From NCBI RefSeq assembly GCF_000372485.1, contig NZ_AQVA01000002.1, positions 85,655 to 149,654 of the forward strand: a stretch of 64,000 bases of DNA, given 5' to 3'. Positions 17,728 to 25,761 of this stretch are shown here, piece after piece. Source of the DNA: Oenococcus oeni DSM 20252 = AWRIB129. GTDB lineage: Bacteria; Bacillota; Bacilli; Lactobacillales; Lactobacillaceae. Position numbers and translations under genes: made by a program. Numbering within the stretch: position 1 is the stretch's first letter; each line of letters starts with the position of its first letter. The notes beneath the pieces are model-generated. The model was not told the DNA's origin. It made no database searches and was given only the letters and a program-made list of their open reading frames with translations.

Positions 17728-19197
17728 ATGGATGAAAATTCAACTTTTTCAATTGTGGATTTAGAAACAACTGCTCCATTCAAAGAGGGCGGCCATATTA
17801 TTCAGATTGGAATTAGTTTTGTTAAAAATTGGAAAATAATTAATAATTTTCAGACGATGGTTAATCCTGGCGTTAAAATACCTGAACAAATTGTAGATTT
17901 AACCGGGATAAAAAACGAAGATGTCGAGAATGCACCATATTTTGAAGATTTGGCTCGAATGATTCATGACCAACTGTCAGGAACTGTTTTTGTTGCGCAC
18001 AACGTTCGTTACGACTTTCCGTATTTAAACGGGGAATTCGCTCGGATAAAAATGCGCCGCTTACGTTTGGAATACGTTGATACGGTTCAATTGGCCCAAA
18101 TTGTTTTTCCAACAATGAACAGTTATAAATTAGATGAGCTTGTTTCAAAACTCGGTATTAATCTACCAAGGCATCATCGAGCGGATCAGGATGCTTCGGC
18201 AACTGCACAGCTTTTTTTGAAAATTCATGAACATTTGCAGGAATTTCCGCAGAATACTTTAAATAATTTGATTAATCATTCGAAAAGTTTGCTTGGAAAT
18301 ACGGAAACAATTTTTCAATTGTCGAAAGGAAAAAGAACTTTTCCCGGTGATCGATATGGTCCTTTCGACATCGCAAGACTGAAAAAAATAGATAAGGGGC
18401 AGCTTATTAAATGGATAGAAGCAAAGAAACAGTCTTCGCTTTCCAAACCGCTCCCGGCAACTGTTTTAAGACCACGTCAAGAATCTTTTGCCAATATTCT
18501 TCAATCGAAAATTACTGGCAAAAATAATAAGATTTTTTCTGTTTTTTCCCGACCGCGTTTTGGAAAAACAAATGCTTATTTGGATTTGGCTGTGAAAATT
18601 GCCGCCAAAGGATATAAAATTTTAATCATTGAGGAAAATTATTTAAGAAGACGTTCGACTTTTCAAAAATCTCAATCCCTATTTCCCGAAAATAAGGATT
18701 TGTTTCAAATCCCGATTACAAGAAAAGATTTCGTTAGTTTGGATAAATTGGCTGATGCTTTTTTGACCGAAGACAATCCCAGCCGTCAATTGGCGAAGTT
18801 AAGAGTTATTAGTTGGCTACTTAAAAGCAGGACGGGAAACTTGAATGAATTCGTTAATGGCTTTCCCGAACCGCTCTTTAATTTTTTCAGTGATCAGGAT
18901 TCGCCAAATAAATTCGATTATTTTGAACGATCGATCTCCAGTTATACTTTCCCCTCAATCGCTATTACCGATCTTGACAGTTTCTTGAGAACTAAAAATG
19001 AATTTTCCCGGGAATATAATTTGTTTATTTTCGATGTCGACAAAGGAGTATCCAATTTGATCGATATGCTTCCATTTTTTTCCAAAAAAATTATTTTGTT
19101 TACTCAGGCCCAGAGCTATATAAAGAATTGGTACTCAATCAGGGATTTTTCTGATATGAATTCCGTAATTTTGTCTTTAGGTAGTGAATTAAAATAG
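17728..19197 (+). CDS. dinG: DinG-related exonuclease with a truncated, degenerate helicase part
   Basis: Residues 1-175 form a DnaQ-like DEDDh 3'-5' exonuclease: FSIVDLETTAP (DxE), VFVAHNVRYDF and HHRADQDA. Full DinG proteins run to about 900 residues with an XPD-like helicase; this one stops at 489. The expected Walker A is replaced by RPRFGKTNA and the DEAH box seems reduced to FDVDK, so helicase activity is unlikely. No continuation exists in any frame downstream. It is syntenic with the Bacillus dinG-ypmA-ypmB-aspB-asnS-dnaD region. The start has a TAAAAT box 7 nt upstream and no Shine-Dalgarno sequence. Confidence 0.82.
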   Translation: MDENSTFSIVDLETTAPFKEGGHIIQIGISFVKNWKIINNFQTMVNPGVKIPEQIVDLTGIKNEDVENAPYFEDLARMIHDQLSGTVFVAHNVRYDFPYLNGEFARIKMRRLRLEYVDTVQLAQIVFPTMNSYKLDELVSKLGINLPRHHRADQDASATAQLFLKIHEHLQEFPQNTLNNLINHSKSLLGNTETIFQLSKGKRTFPGDRYGPFDIARLKKIDKGQLIKWIEAKKQSSLSKPLPATVLRPRQESFANILQSKITGKNNKIFSVFSRPRFGKTNAYLDLAVKIAAKGYKILIIEENYLRRRSTFQKSQSLFPENKDLFQIPITRKDFVSLDKLADAFLTEDNPSRQLAKLRVISWLLKSRTGNLNEFVNGFPEPLFNFFSDQDSPNKFDYFERSISSYTFPSIAITDLDSFLRTKNEFSREYNLFIFDVDKGVSNLIDMLPFFSKKIILFTQAQSYIKNWYSIRDFSDMNSVILSLGSELK

Positions 19198-19206
19198 CCG
19201 TTTTTA

Positions 19207-19212
19207 TATAAT
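19207..19212 (+). promoter_or_regulatory. -10 box upstream of the ypmB-like gene
   Basis: TATAAT followed by a 25-nt leader holding AGTGAGGA, a Shine-Dalgarno sequence spaced correctly for the TTG start. This is an ordinary leadered gene and a useful contrast to the leaderless starts in the window. Confidence 0.5.
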
Positions 19213-19237
19213 TTATAGTCGTAGTAAGTGAGGATAT

Positions 19238-19750
19238 TTGGACAACTATTCAAGAATACAATATCAAGAGAAATCTAATAAGGCTCATCGGCGTTTAATT
19301 TATGTCGGACTGATGATTCTTGTACTGCTTTTAGTTTCACTCTATCTTTTTTTCGTTTTACTACCGATCAATAGTTCCGCAGGTAAATTTTCAAGTTTGG
19401 CGGAAACAAAAGCTGGTATTAAGAAAGTCAAGACTTTCAAAGAGAGTGATCGTAATGGAAACTATTATTCAATTTATGGCACAAACAGCAAAGGCAAAGA
19501 ATATTTGGTCATTTTCAATGCCAAGAAAAAAATAGTCGATAAAATTCCGGTTTCCGAACAGCTTTCGGATAGCAAACTCGATAAAATTTATGAAAAGTAC
19601 AAGGTTAAGAATGTTTATTCCTTTGCTCCATCGATTTATAAGGGTCGGGCTGTTTTCGAATTAAGTTATGCAGGAAAAAAGAATTCGGTTAGTTTTCTAA
19701 CGGTTGATTTAAAGAGCGGCAAAGTTTATCGCCTAATTGAAGGATTATAG
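19238..19750 (+). CDS. YpmB-like (DUF5590) membrane-anchored protein
   Basis: 170 residues with one N-terminal membrane anchor (about residues 20-43) and an extracytoplasmic domain of alternating beta segments, resembling the PepSY-like fold of YpmB/DUF5590. The start is TTG after AGTGAGGA. Its position between dinG and asnS matches Bacillus ypmB. The function of the family is not established; the assignment rests on synteny plus topology. Confidence 0.7.
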   Translation: MDNYSRIQYQEKSNKAHRRLIYVGLMILVLLLVSLYLFFVLLPINSSAGKFSSLAETKAGIKKVKTFKESDRNGNYYSIYGTNSKGKEYLVIFNAKKKIVDKIPVSEQLSDSKLDKIYEKYKVKNVYSFAPSIYKGRAVFELSYAGKKNSVSFLTVDLKSGKVYRLIEGL

Positions 19751-19772
19751 TAATTTAAGGAGTTTTGAATAA

Positions 19773-21077
19773 ATGGGAGAAACTAAAGTAATTAGAATCG
19801 AAGATGTTTCTGAATTTGTCGGTCAAACAGTCAAGATTGGTGTTTGGCTCAGGCAAAAAAGAGGAAGTGGAAAAATTGCCTTTTTGCAGTTGCGTGATGG
19901 GACCGGTTTTATGCAGGGGGTTGTTTCGGTCGGCGATGTCGACGAAGCTACTTTTAAGTTAGCCGAACATTTAAAACAGGAAAGCAGTTTTTATGTAACC
20001 GGCGAAATTCATCGAGATTCACGAAGCGAGTTTGGTTTTGAAATGGCCGTCTCCAATATTGAAATTGTTGGTGAATCGGAAGATTATCCAATTACGCCAA
20101 AGGAACATGGCACAGATTTTCTGTTTGATGAAAGACATCTATATTTGCGCCATCAAAAACCATTCGCCACGATGAAAATTCGCGACGAAATTATTCGTGC
20201 GATTTATGATTTTTTTCACAAAGATGGTTTTTTAAAATTGGATTCGCCAATTATTACAGATTCGGCCCCGGAAGGAACCACTGAACTGTTTCCAGTAAAA
20301 TATTTCGATAAAGATGCTTATTTATCGCAAACCGGTCAGCTTTATGCTGAAGCCGGGGCGATGGCTTTTGGAAAAGTCTATGATTTTGGTCCAACATTTC
20401 GTGCGGAAAAGTCCTCGACCCGCCGGCATCTGACTGAATTTTGGATGATTGATGCCGAGATGGCTTGGATGCATCAAGAAGATTCCCTAAAGGTCCAAGA
20501 ACGATTTATAGCTTATTTGATTGAAAGAGTTGTTGATAACTGCCAAGTTGAATTAAAAATGCTTGGTCGGGATGTCGAAAAGCTACGCGCCTACACTAAA
20601 CTTCCCTATCCAAGAATCAGTTACGATGATGCGGTTAAATTATTACAGGATAATGATTTTAAAATCGAATGGGGTGTTGATTTTGGTTCGCCGGAGGAAA
20701 CTTTTCTGGCAAAACGTTTTAATTCACCTTTTTTCGTTGTTAATTTCCCTAAAGCGATTAAAGCTTTTTATATGAAACGTCACCCAAGCCGCGATGATGT
20801 GGTAATTTCGGCTGATATGCTGGCTCCGGAGGGTTACGGGGAAATAATCGGCGGTTCCGAACGTGATACCGACTATGATTATTTGAAACAGCAGATTATC
20901 TCCCAACATCTCGACCTTTCCGAATACAGCTGGTATCTTGATCTTCGTAAATACGGTACCGTACCGCATTCCGGTTTTGGCCTTGGTTTGGAACGCTTGA
21001 TTCGCTTTATAGCTGGCGAAGATCATATCCGCGAAACGATTCCATTCCCAAGGACTCTTAATCGATTGCACCCCTGA
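19773..21077 (+). CDS. asnS: Asparaginyl-tRNA synthetase
   Basis: Class II aminoacyl-tRNA synthetase that charges tRNA-Asn. An N-terminal OB-fold anticodon domain (residues 1-110) precedes the catalytic core with motif 2 ([17 protein letters not shown]) and motif 3 ([12 protein letters not shown]). The length of 434 residues is normal. The start follows AAGGAG. Its stop overlaps the dnaD start by 1 nt. Confidence 0.96.
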   Translation: MGETKVIRIEDVSEFVGQTVKIGVWLRQKRGSGKIAFLQLRDGTGFMQGVVSVGDVDEATFKLAEHLKQESSFYVTGEIHRDSRSEFGFEMAVSNIEIVGESEDYPITPKEHGTDFLFDERHLYLRHQKPFATMKIRDEIIRAIYDFFHKDGFLKLDSPIITDSAPEGTTELFPVKYFDKDAYLSQTGQLYAEAGAMAFGKVYDFGPTFRAEKSSTRRHLTEFWMIDAEMAWMHQEDSLKVQERFIAYLIERVVDNCQVELKMLGRDVEKLRAYTKLPYPRISYDDAVKLLQDNDFKIEWGVDFGSPEETFLAKRFNSPFFVVNFPKAIKAFYMKRHPSRDDVVISADMLAPEGYGEIIGGSERDTDYDYLKQQIISQHLDLSEYSWYLDLRKYGTVPHSGFGLGLERLIRFIAGEDHIRETIPFPRTLNRLHP

Positions 21078-21805
21078 TGGACGAAGACGAAAAACAATTT
21101 TTTGCCGAAGGAAATGTCGATATTCCGACGCGGCTCTTAAGAAATTATCATCAAATTGGATTGAGCAACGAGGATTTAATTGTCGTTATTCAACTTTTTG
21201 CGTTTTCAAGAGAAGGGATTAAATTACCGAGTTCTGAATTAATTTCTGCCCGGACTAATTTTTCTCAGAATTCGATTCAAAGAATTCTTGAAAAACTGCT
21301 GAAGCATAAATTCATTTCCTTTTCAATGAATAACGATGCATATGACTTAAGCGGTTTAATCGAAAAACTTGTCGGAGGAGGCCGGGTTGATCCGAATTCT
21401 CTATCTGCCGACAAAAGTCTTAGCCAGCTTGGTACTCAAAAACGTCTCTATCAGACCTTTCAAAGGGAATTTGGTCGAATGTTAACACCGATGGAATTGC
21501 AGACGATTTCCGAATGGCTTAAAAAGGACCAATTTAGCCCTGATTTGGTCGTTACAGCACTTAACCAGGCAGTTAATGCTCAAATCTTAAATCTTCGTTA
21601 CATCGAAAAAATACTGCTTAATTGGAAACATAACAATGTCCAAACTAAAGAACAGGCTGAAGCCGATAATTTACAGCACCGGCAGAGGTATTCGGGCGAT
21701 TCTTTTGAGGGTAAACAGGAATTTAAAAGAAAACCTTCATCTTCTTCCGGATCGGAAAATATCAAGATACCTTTAAAAAAAATCGGTGAAGAAAAGAATT
21801 TATAA
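21077..21805 (+). CDS. dnaD: DnaD replication initiation protein
   Basis: Primosomal protein that acts with DnaA and DnaB at the origin and at restart in Firmicutes. An N-terminal winged-helix region with LSNEDLIVVIQLF is followed by a DnaD C-terminal domain (about residues 130-190) with the hallmark YIEKILLNW. The charged tail, residues 195-242, is low complexity. It is translationally coupled to asnS (TGATG overlap), as in the Bacillus asnS-dnaD pair, and is followed by a terminator. Confidence 0.93.
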   Translation: MDEDEKQFFAEGNVDIPTRLLRNYHQIGLSNEDLIVVIQLFAFSREGIKLPSSELISARTNFSQNSIQRILEKLLKHKFISFSMNNDAYDLSGLIEKLVGGGRVDPNSLSADKSLSQLGTQKRLYQTFQREFGRMLTPMELQTISEWLKKDQFSPDLVVTALNQAVNAQILNLRYIEKILLNWKHNNVQTKEQAEADNLQHRQRYSGDSFEGKQEFKRKPSSSSGSENIKIPLKKIGEEKNL

Positions 21806-21813
21806 TTTTGCAA

Positions 21814-21847
21814 ACAAAAAAACGGATGTCAGAATCCGTTTTTTTGT
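21814..21847. terminator. Bidirectional terminator between dnaD and PBP1A
   Basis: ACAAAAAAACGGAT (21814 on) pairs with ATCCGTTTTTTTGT, a 13-14 bp stem with A and T tracts on both sides, serving the convergent dnaD and PBP1A genes. Confidence 0.92.
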
Positions 21848-21870
21848 TTTCTATTTTGTTGGAGTAATTA

Positions 21871-24516
21871 TTATGGACTATTCGAATCAGTATTGGCTGA
21901 CGATTCAGTATTGGCTGACGATGATGTCTGTGTATCATTGCTAGAACTGGAACTTGCAGCCGCAGAACTTGATGACGAGCTGCTGCTTTGAACAACAACG
22001 CTGCTTGACGAACTTGATGTGCTGGCAGTCGAAGCGGAAGCAGGCGGATCAACAACAACCGTCTGTGTACTGGAGGAAGACGACGAGTAAACGCTTGGCA
22101 GACCGCCGTTACTCCATTTTGCTCCTTTGACTTCGTATTCGGTAACTCCATTTTTAACAACTTTTTCAACCGTACTTGGCGCGGTCCAGTTGGTGTTTTC
22201 ATATCCTTGAATGGCACTTATCATGAAATCGCGGTAGGCACGCTCAGGCATGGAAGACTCTGACGAATAAGGAATGTAGTTTCCGGTTTTATTCGGTTCG
22301 TCGTAGCCAACCCAGAAAGAGGCAGCCAAGTACTTTGTATAGCCTGTAAGCCAAACATCCGATTCTGCTCCATCAGGCTGTCCGACTGACGAGGCATAAC
22401 CAACGATTCCGGGCTTTACCGCTTGATAGAGGCCGGATATTTTTGCTCCGGGAGCAGATCCATTTGATTGAGGAACGCCTTCGAGCATGTTTGTCATCAT
22501 AAAGGCGGTTGATTTTTTCATAGCTCGTGTCCCGCTTGGCTTATAACTATGAGTTACACCATCCGAGGTGACGATTTTTTCGACATACTCGGGTTTGTAA
22601 TAAGTACCACCATTAGCGAAAGCAGAGTATGCTGTCGCTTCTTGTTCTGTGGAAACATTAATACCAATTGCTGAAGAAGCGGTTAATTGGCTTGCTTTGA
22701 TCGCTATGCCGAGTTTATTTAAGAATTCGGAGGATCTCGTTGTTCCCACATCCATCAGGGTTTTAACCGCCGGAATGTTTCTGGAAACCACGATTGCTTT
22801 ACGCATAGTCATGTTTCCTTGATATTCGTCATCGAAATCATGAACACTGGTATTTGTTCCCGGATATTTATATGCAGTATCCTGTACCGTTCGATAAGTT
22901 GGCCAGTTTAGATATTCGATCGCTGGTCCATAATCAACCAAAGGTTTTGCCGTCGATCCCGAGGATCGATTGGTTTGTACTGCTCGATTAAGACCAAACA
23001 TTGTCGTAACATTCCGACCGCCGACTTGGGCTAGTATTCGTCCGTTTTTTGGATTAGCGACTGTTGCCGCCGCTTGAATACCATTTTGCCATGGCACTCC
23101 CGTTCCGCCGTTTAGAACTTTATAAAGACGCTTTTGCATCTTCATATTCATGGCTGTATATATTTTCAAACCGTCCTTGTTGGGATTATATCCAAGTTTC
23201 TTGACTTCTTTTAGGGCAGACTGAACATAAGCATTCACAGTAAGGTTTGTACTTACAGAATTCGCAGTGTGTTTGCTTTTTGAAATAAGTCCTTTTGTGA
23301 CTGACTCGGCTTTCGCCTTGTTGGCTTGAGCTTGAGTAATATAGCCCATTTTAACTTCGCCAGCCAGTACCTGATCGCGACGAATTTTTAGATTTTTCGG
23401 ATAGACATACGGATCGTAATAAACCGGGGATTGGGGAATTCCTGCCAAAATGGCAGTTTGAGAAACGTCTAATTGTTTTAAAGTCTTTCCGAAATAATAT
23501 TTGGCGGCTGTTTCCATTCCATAAACGCCGTTTCCCATATTAACTTTGTTGATATAAAAAGTGAGAATTTGGTTTTTACTGAAATTTCTCTCGACTTTTA
23601 GAGCCAACCAGGCTTCTTGAGCTTTTACTTTTAGCGTTTGATCCGATGTCTTGGTTGAAAATACGGATAATTTAACCAATTGCTGGGTTAAAGTCGACCC
23701 CCCTTGAAGCCCTGCGGTACTGCCGGTTATTTTTCCTTTGATATCCGAAACAAGTGCTCCGAGAGTTCGATAAACATCAACACCATGATGTTTATAAAAA
23801 CGACGATCTTCGATTGCAACGACCGCATGCATCATACTTTTGGGTATTTCCGACTGGTCTGCATAATCTCGTTGCTGTTGGGAAACTGAGTAAATCAAAT
23901 TCCCTTGTGAATCATAAATTTGTGTCGAATTTTCAGAAGCCAATTCCGATTCGGTAATTTTCGGTGCACTAGCCGCGTAGGTAAAAAAAACTGCCATTCC
24001 AGCCAACAGGACCAAGGCAAAAATTGTTGTAAACCAAGCAATAATTTTACCGAAAAGCCTTAATTTGCTCTTTTTTTTATTTTTAGGTCGATTTGAACCA
24101 TTATTTGATTTTCTTCGACTTTTTTTCAAATTATTGGATGAATCCCTTCGCTTTTCATTAGGAGCTTTGTTTGCATCGTTATTGTAGTTATCATAATTCT
24201 CATACGAGAAATTTCGCGTATTGAAATCACTATTTTGGTTGAAATCGTTACTTTGATTAAAATCCTGGTTTTGTCCGTACGAACTCTGGTTTCCATCAAA
24301 ATTTTTGTTTATGTTTTTATTTTTATTTTTATTTTTATTCCGACCGAAATGGATAGGACGCCGTCCATTTGTCTCGGGAAACATATTATTCGGATCTTTG
24401 TAATTCGATGGGGCTGAATCAAAATTCGAGTTGGCTTGATTAGCGGAATCGCTGCTATGATTTTGGCCGTCGTAATTACTTCCGAAATTATTTGGATTGT
24501 AAGAATTGTCAGACAT
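21871..24516 (-). CDS. Class A penicillin-binding protein 1A with an altered KTG motif
   Basis: Bifunctional glycosyltransferase/transpeptidase. The cytoplasmic tail of about 145 residues is Asn rich; a membrane segment at about 155-180 follows. The GT51 domain has AIEDRRFYKHHGVD and GGSTLTQQLVK. The transpeptidase has SGSTAKPL (catalytic SxxK) and SRN (SxN). The third motif, normally KTGT, reads KPGI (K701), two substitutions in the box that lines the active site. The last 75 residues are almost all Ser, Thr, Ala and Asn. It follows recU with no gap (TAAATG), as in the recU-ponA operon of Bacillus. Confidence 0.93.
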   Translation of the reverse strand: MSDNSYNPNNFGSNYDGQNHSSDSANQANSNFDSAPSNYKDPNNMFPETNGRRPIHFGRNKNKNKNKNINKNFDGNQSSYGQNQDFNQSNDFNQNSDFNTRNFSYENYDNYNNDANKAPNEKRRDSSNNLKKSRRKSNNGSNRPKNKKKSKLRLFGKIIAWFTTIFALVLLAGMAVFFTYAASAPKITESELASENSTQIYDSQGNLIYSVSQQQRDYADQSEIPKSMMHAVVAIEDRRFYKHHGVDVYRTLGALVSDIKGKITGSTAGLQGGSTLTQQLVKLSVFSTKTSDQTLKVKAQEAWLALKVERNFSKNQILTFYINKVNMGNGVYGMETAAKYYFGKTLKQLDVSQTAILAGIPQSPVYYDPYVYPKNLKIRRDQVLAGEVKMGYITQAQANKAKAESVTKGLISKSKHTANSVSTNLTVNAYVQSALKEVKKLGYNPNKDGLKIYTAMNMKMQKRLYKVLNGGTGVPWQNGIQAAATVANPKNGRILAQVGGRNVTTMFGLNRAVQTNRSSGSTAKPLVDYGPAIEYLNWPTYRTVQDTAYKYPGTNTSVHDFDDEYQGNMTMRKAIVVSRNIPAVKTLMDVGTTRSSEFLNKLGIAIKASQLTASSAIGINVSTEQEATAYSAFANGGTYYKPEYVEKIVTSDGVTHSYKPSGTRAMKKSTAFMMTNMLEGVPQSNGSAPGAKISGLYQAVKPGIVGYASSVGQPDGAESDVWLTGYTKYLAASFWVGYDEPNKTGNYIPYSSESSMPERAYRDFMISAIQGYENTNWTAPSTVEKVVKNGVTEYEVKGAKWSNGGLPSVYSSSSSSTQTVVVDPPASASTASTSSSSSSVVVQSSSSSSSSAAASSSSSNDTQTSSSANTESSANTDSNSP
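21888..21921. repeat. Short tandem repeat in the PBP1A tail coding region
   Basis: About two copies of a 17-nt unit containing CAGTATTGGCTGACGATT encode the repeated serine-, asparagine- and alanine-rich end of PBP1A. The unit length is not a multiple of 3, so copy-number change would shift the frame close to the C-terminus only. Confidence 0.5.
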
Positions 24517-25110
24517 TTAGATATTAAAAAGTTTTTTCAAAGCTGGTAAATAATCCAGGCTAGGTATCATTTTACTGTTTATTTTAATTCCTTGCTTGGA
24601 AACGATTTTATAGGGCAAAGATTTCTCTCCGCCAGCCTTTGCTTTATCCCAAATTTTGATTAAAAGTGAGGCTGGAAAAATATAATACTCCGATAAAGTC
24701 GTAAAGCCAAGGACCAAAAAACCAATCCCTCCATTTTCAAGCACGTTTTTTAAATGGGTAATTTGGTGTTGATGAAAATTTTTTAAGGGCATATTGGTCT
24801 TGTTTTTTGTTTCCTTGGCATCGAAATCAATGTATTTGCCGTTAACGACCCCATTATAATCGGTTGTTGACGGTTGAACATAATAAGCCTCGGTAATCTT
24901 GGCCATGCTCCGATCGGGATAGTCGACATGGACAACAGTAATCGGAGTTGGTTTTTTATGAATGACTGCTTGATGATTCACTAAGTAGTAGTCGTTAGCC
25001 TGATTGATCATTTCTTCAAGACCCATCCCACGTTTGCCGTAACGGATGTTCTGATTTTTCTTTTTTTGTGGATAACCGCCTGCTCTTACTCCACTTGGAT
25101 AATTTACCAT
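24517..25110 (-). CDS. recU: Holliday junction resolvase RecU
   Basis: Resolves Holliday junctions in Firmicutes. The chosen start MVNYPSGVRAGG gives 197 residues and matches the usual RecU N-terminus; upstream in-frame codons lack support. Active-site features include YDGVVNGKYIDFDAKETKNK-like residues (visible as GKYIDFDAKET), the Asp and Glu-x-Lys of the nuclease fold, then NFHQHQI and GIGFLVLGF. No Shine-Dalgarno sequence is present; minus-strand TACAAT ends 7 nt before the ATG. The PBP1A gene follows immediately. Confidence 0.93.
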   Translation of the reverse strand: MVNYPSGVRAGGYPQKKKNQNIRYGKRGMGLEEMINQANDYYLVNHQAVIHKKPTPITVVHVDYPDRSMAKITEAYYVQPSTTDYNGVVNGKYIDFDAKETKNKTNMPLKNFHQHQITHLKNVLENGGIGFLVLGFTTLSEYYIFPASLLIKIWDKAKAGGEKSLPYKIVSKQGIKINSKMIPSLDYLPALKKLFNI

Positions 25111-25117
25111 AACAACA

Positions 25118-25127
25118 ATTGTAGAAT
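25118..25127. promoter_or_regulatory. Overlapping divergent -10 boxes of recU and ypsA
   Basis: ATTGTAGAAT reads as TACAAT on the minus strand (25123-25118, 7 nt before the recU ATG) and TAGAAT on the plus strand (25122-25127, 6 nt before the ypsA ATG). The two hexamers share two base pairs. Both genes lack a Shine-Dalgarno sequence. Confidence 0.5.
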
Positions 25128-25133
25128 AAAGAC

Positions 25134-25700
25134 ATGCAAACACGTCTTTGGGTTACAGGATACCGAAGTTTTGAGTTAGGTGCTTTCAATGATAAAGATC
25201 CGAAGATCGAAGTCATTAAACGTGCTTTGAAGGAAAATCTGATTGATCAGTTGGAAAATAACGGACTCGAATGGATAATTACCGGGGGACAAATGGGCAC
25301 TGAACAGTGGACTTGTGAAACCGCGATTGGGCTTAAAAAAGATTTCCCACAGCTTAAAATAGCACTTATGCTTCCTTTTTCTAATTTCGCTGCAAATTGG
25401 AATCAGGAACACCAAGTGAAGTTAACTGATTTGAGGACTCGGGTCGATTTTTCGGAGGCCCTTTCAAAAGAGAACTATAAAAGTCCAATTCAATTACGCA
25501 ACTTTCAGGCCTTTATGCTTAAGCACACGGATGGGGCATTGATGGTTTATGACCCTGATAATCCTGGAAAAGCGGAGTTTGAATACAAAGCAATTCAAGC
25601 ATATCAACTGGAACACCCCGACTATTCTTTAAAAACAATTGATTTTGATATGCTGACAGATATTTCCAATGAAATCGAAGAAGAAAAACGACCCTGGTAA
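25134..25700 (+). CDS. ypsA: YpsA family protein (DUF1273)
   Basis: Rossmann-like protein of the SLOG superfamily; Bacillus YpsA has been linked to cell division. Family features are the start RLWVTGYRSFELG, then WIITGGQMGTEQW (the glycine-rich nucleotide-binding region) and MLPFSNF. The length of 188 residues is normal. Neighbour recU/PBP1A is the usual context. gpsB, often next to ypsA, is not present here. The start is leaderless-like, with TAGAAT 6 nt upstream. Confidence 0.9.
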   Translation: MQTRLWVTGYRSFELGAFNDKDPKIEVIKRALKENLIDQLENNGLEWIITGGQMGTEQWTCETAIGLKKDFPQLKIALMLPFSNFAANWNQEHQVKLTDLRTRVDFSEALSKENYKSPIQLRNFQAFMLKHTDGALMVYDPDNPGKAEFEYKAIQAYQLEHPDYSLKTIDFDMLTDISNEIEEEKRPW

Positions 25701-25712
25701 GGATCGTTTTTT
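25685..25712. terminator. Terminator between ypsA and pepF
   Basis: AAAACGA (25685-25691) pairs with TCGTTTT (25704-25710), extended inward by a CC/GG pair with one bulge. It overlaps the last codons of ypsA and could serve the convergent pepF. Confidence 0.75.
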
Positions 25713-25761
25713 AATAAAAATCTTAAAATAATTTTTTTAAGGTTGAAGGATTATTTTTAAT

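Noticed and set aside
21888-21921. Tandem repeat as a mobile or CRISPR-like element
   Set aside because: Two short copies within coding sequence; explained as low-complexity growth in the PBP1A tail.
22221-24417. Several frames of 60-70 residues inside the PBP1A gene on both strands
   Set aside because: All lie in other frames of an intact PBP1A gene and lack translation signals; the Ser-rich region creates long open shadows.
25111-25143. Longer recU start
   Set aside because: It would run over the ypsA start and both -10 boxes; MVNYPSGVRAGG is the usual RecU beginning.
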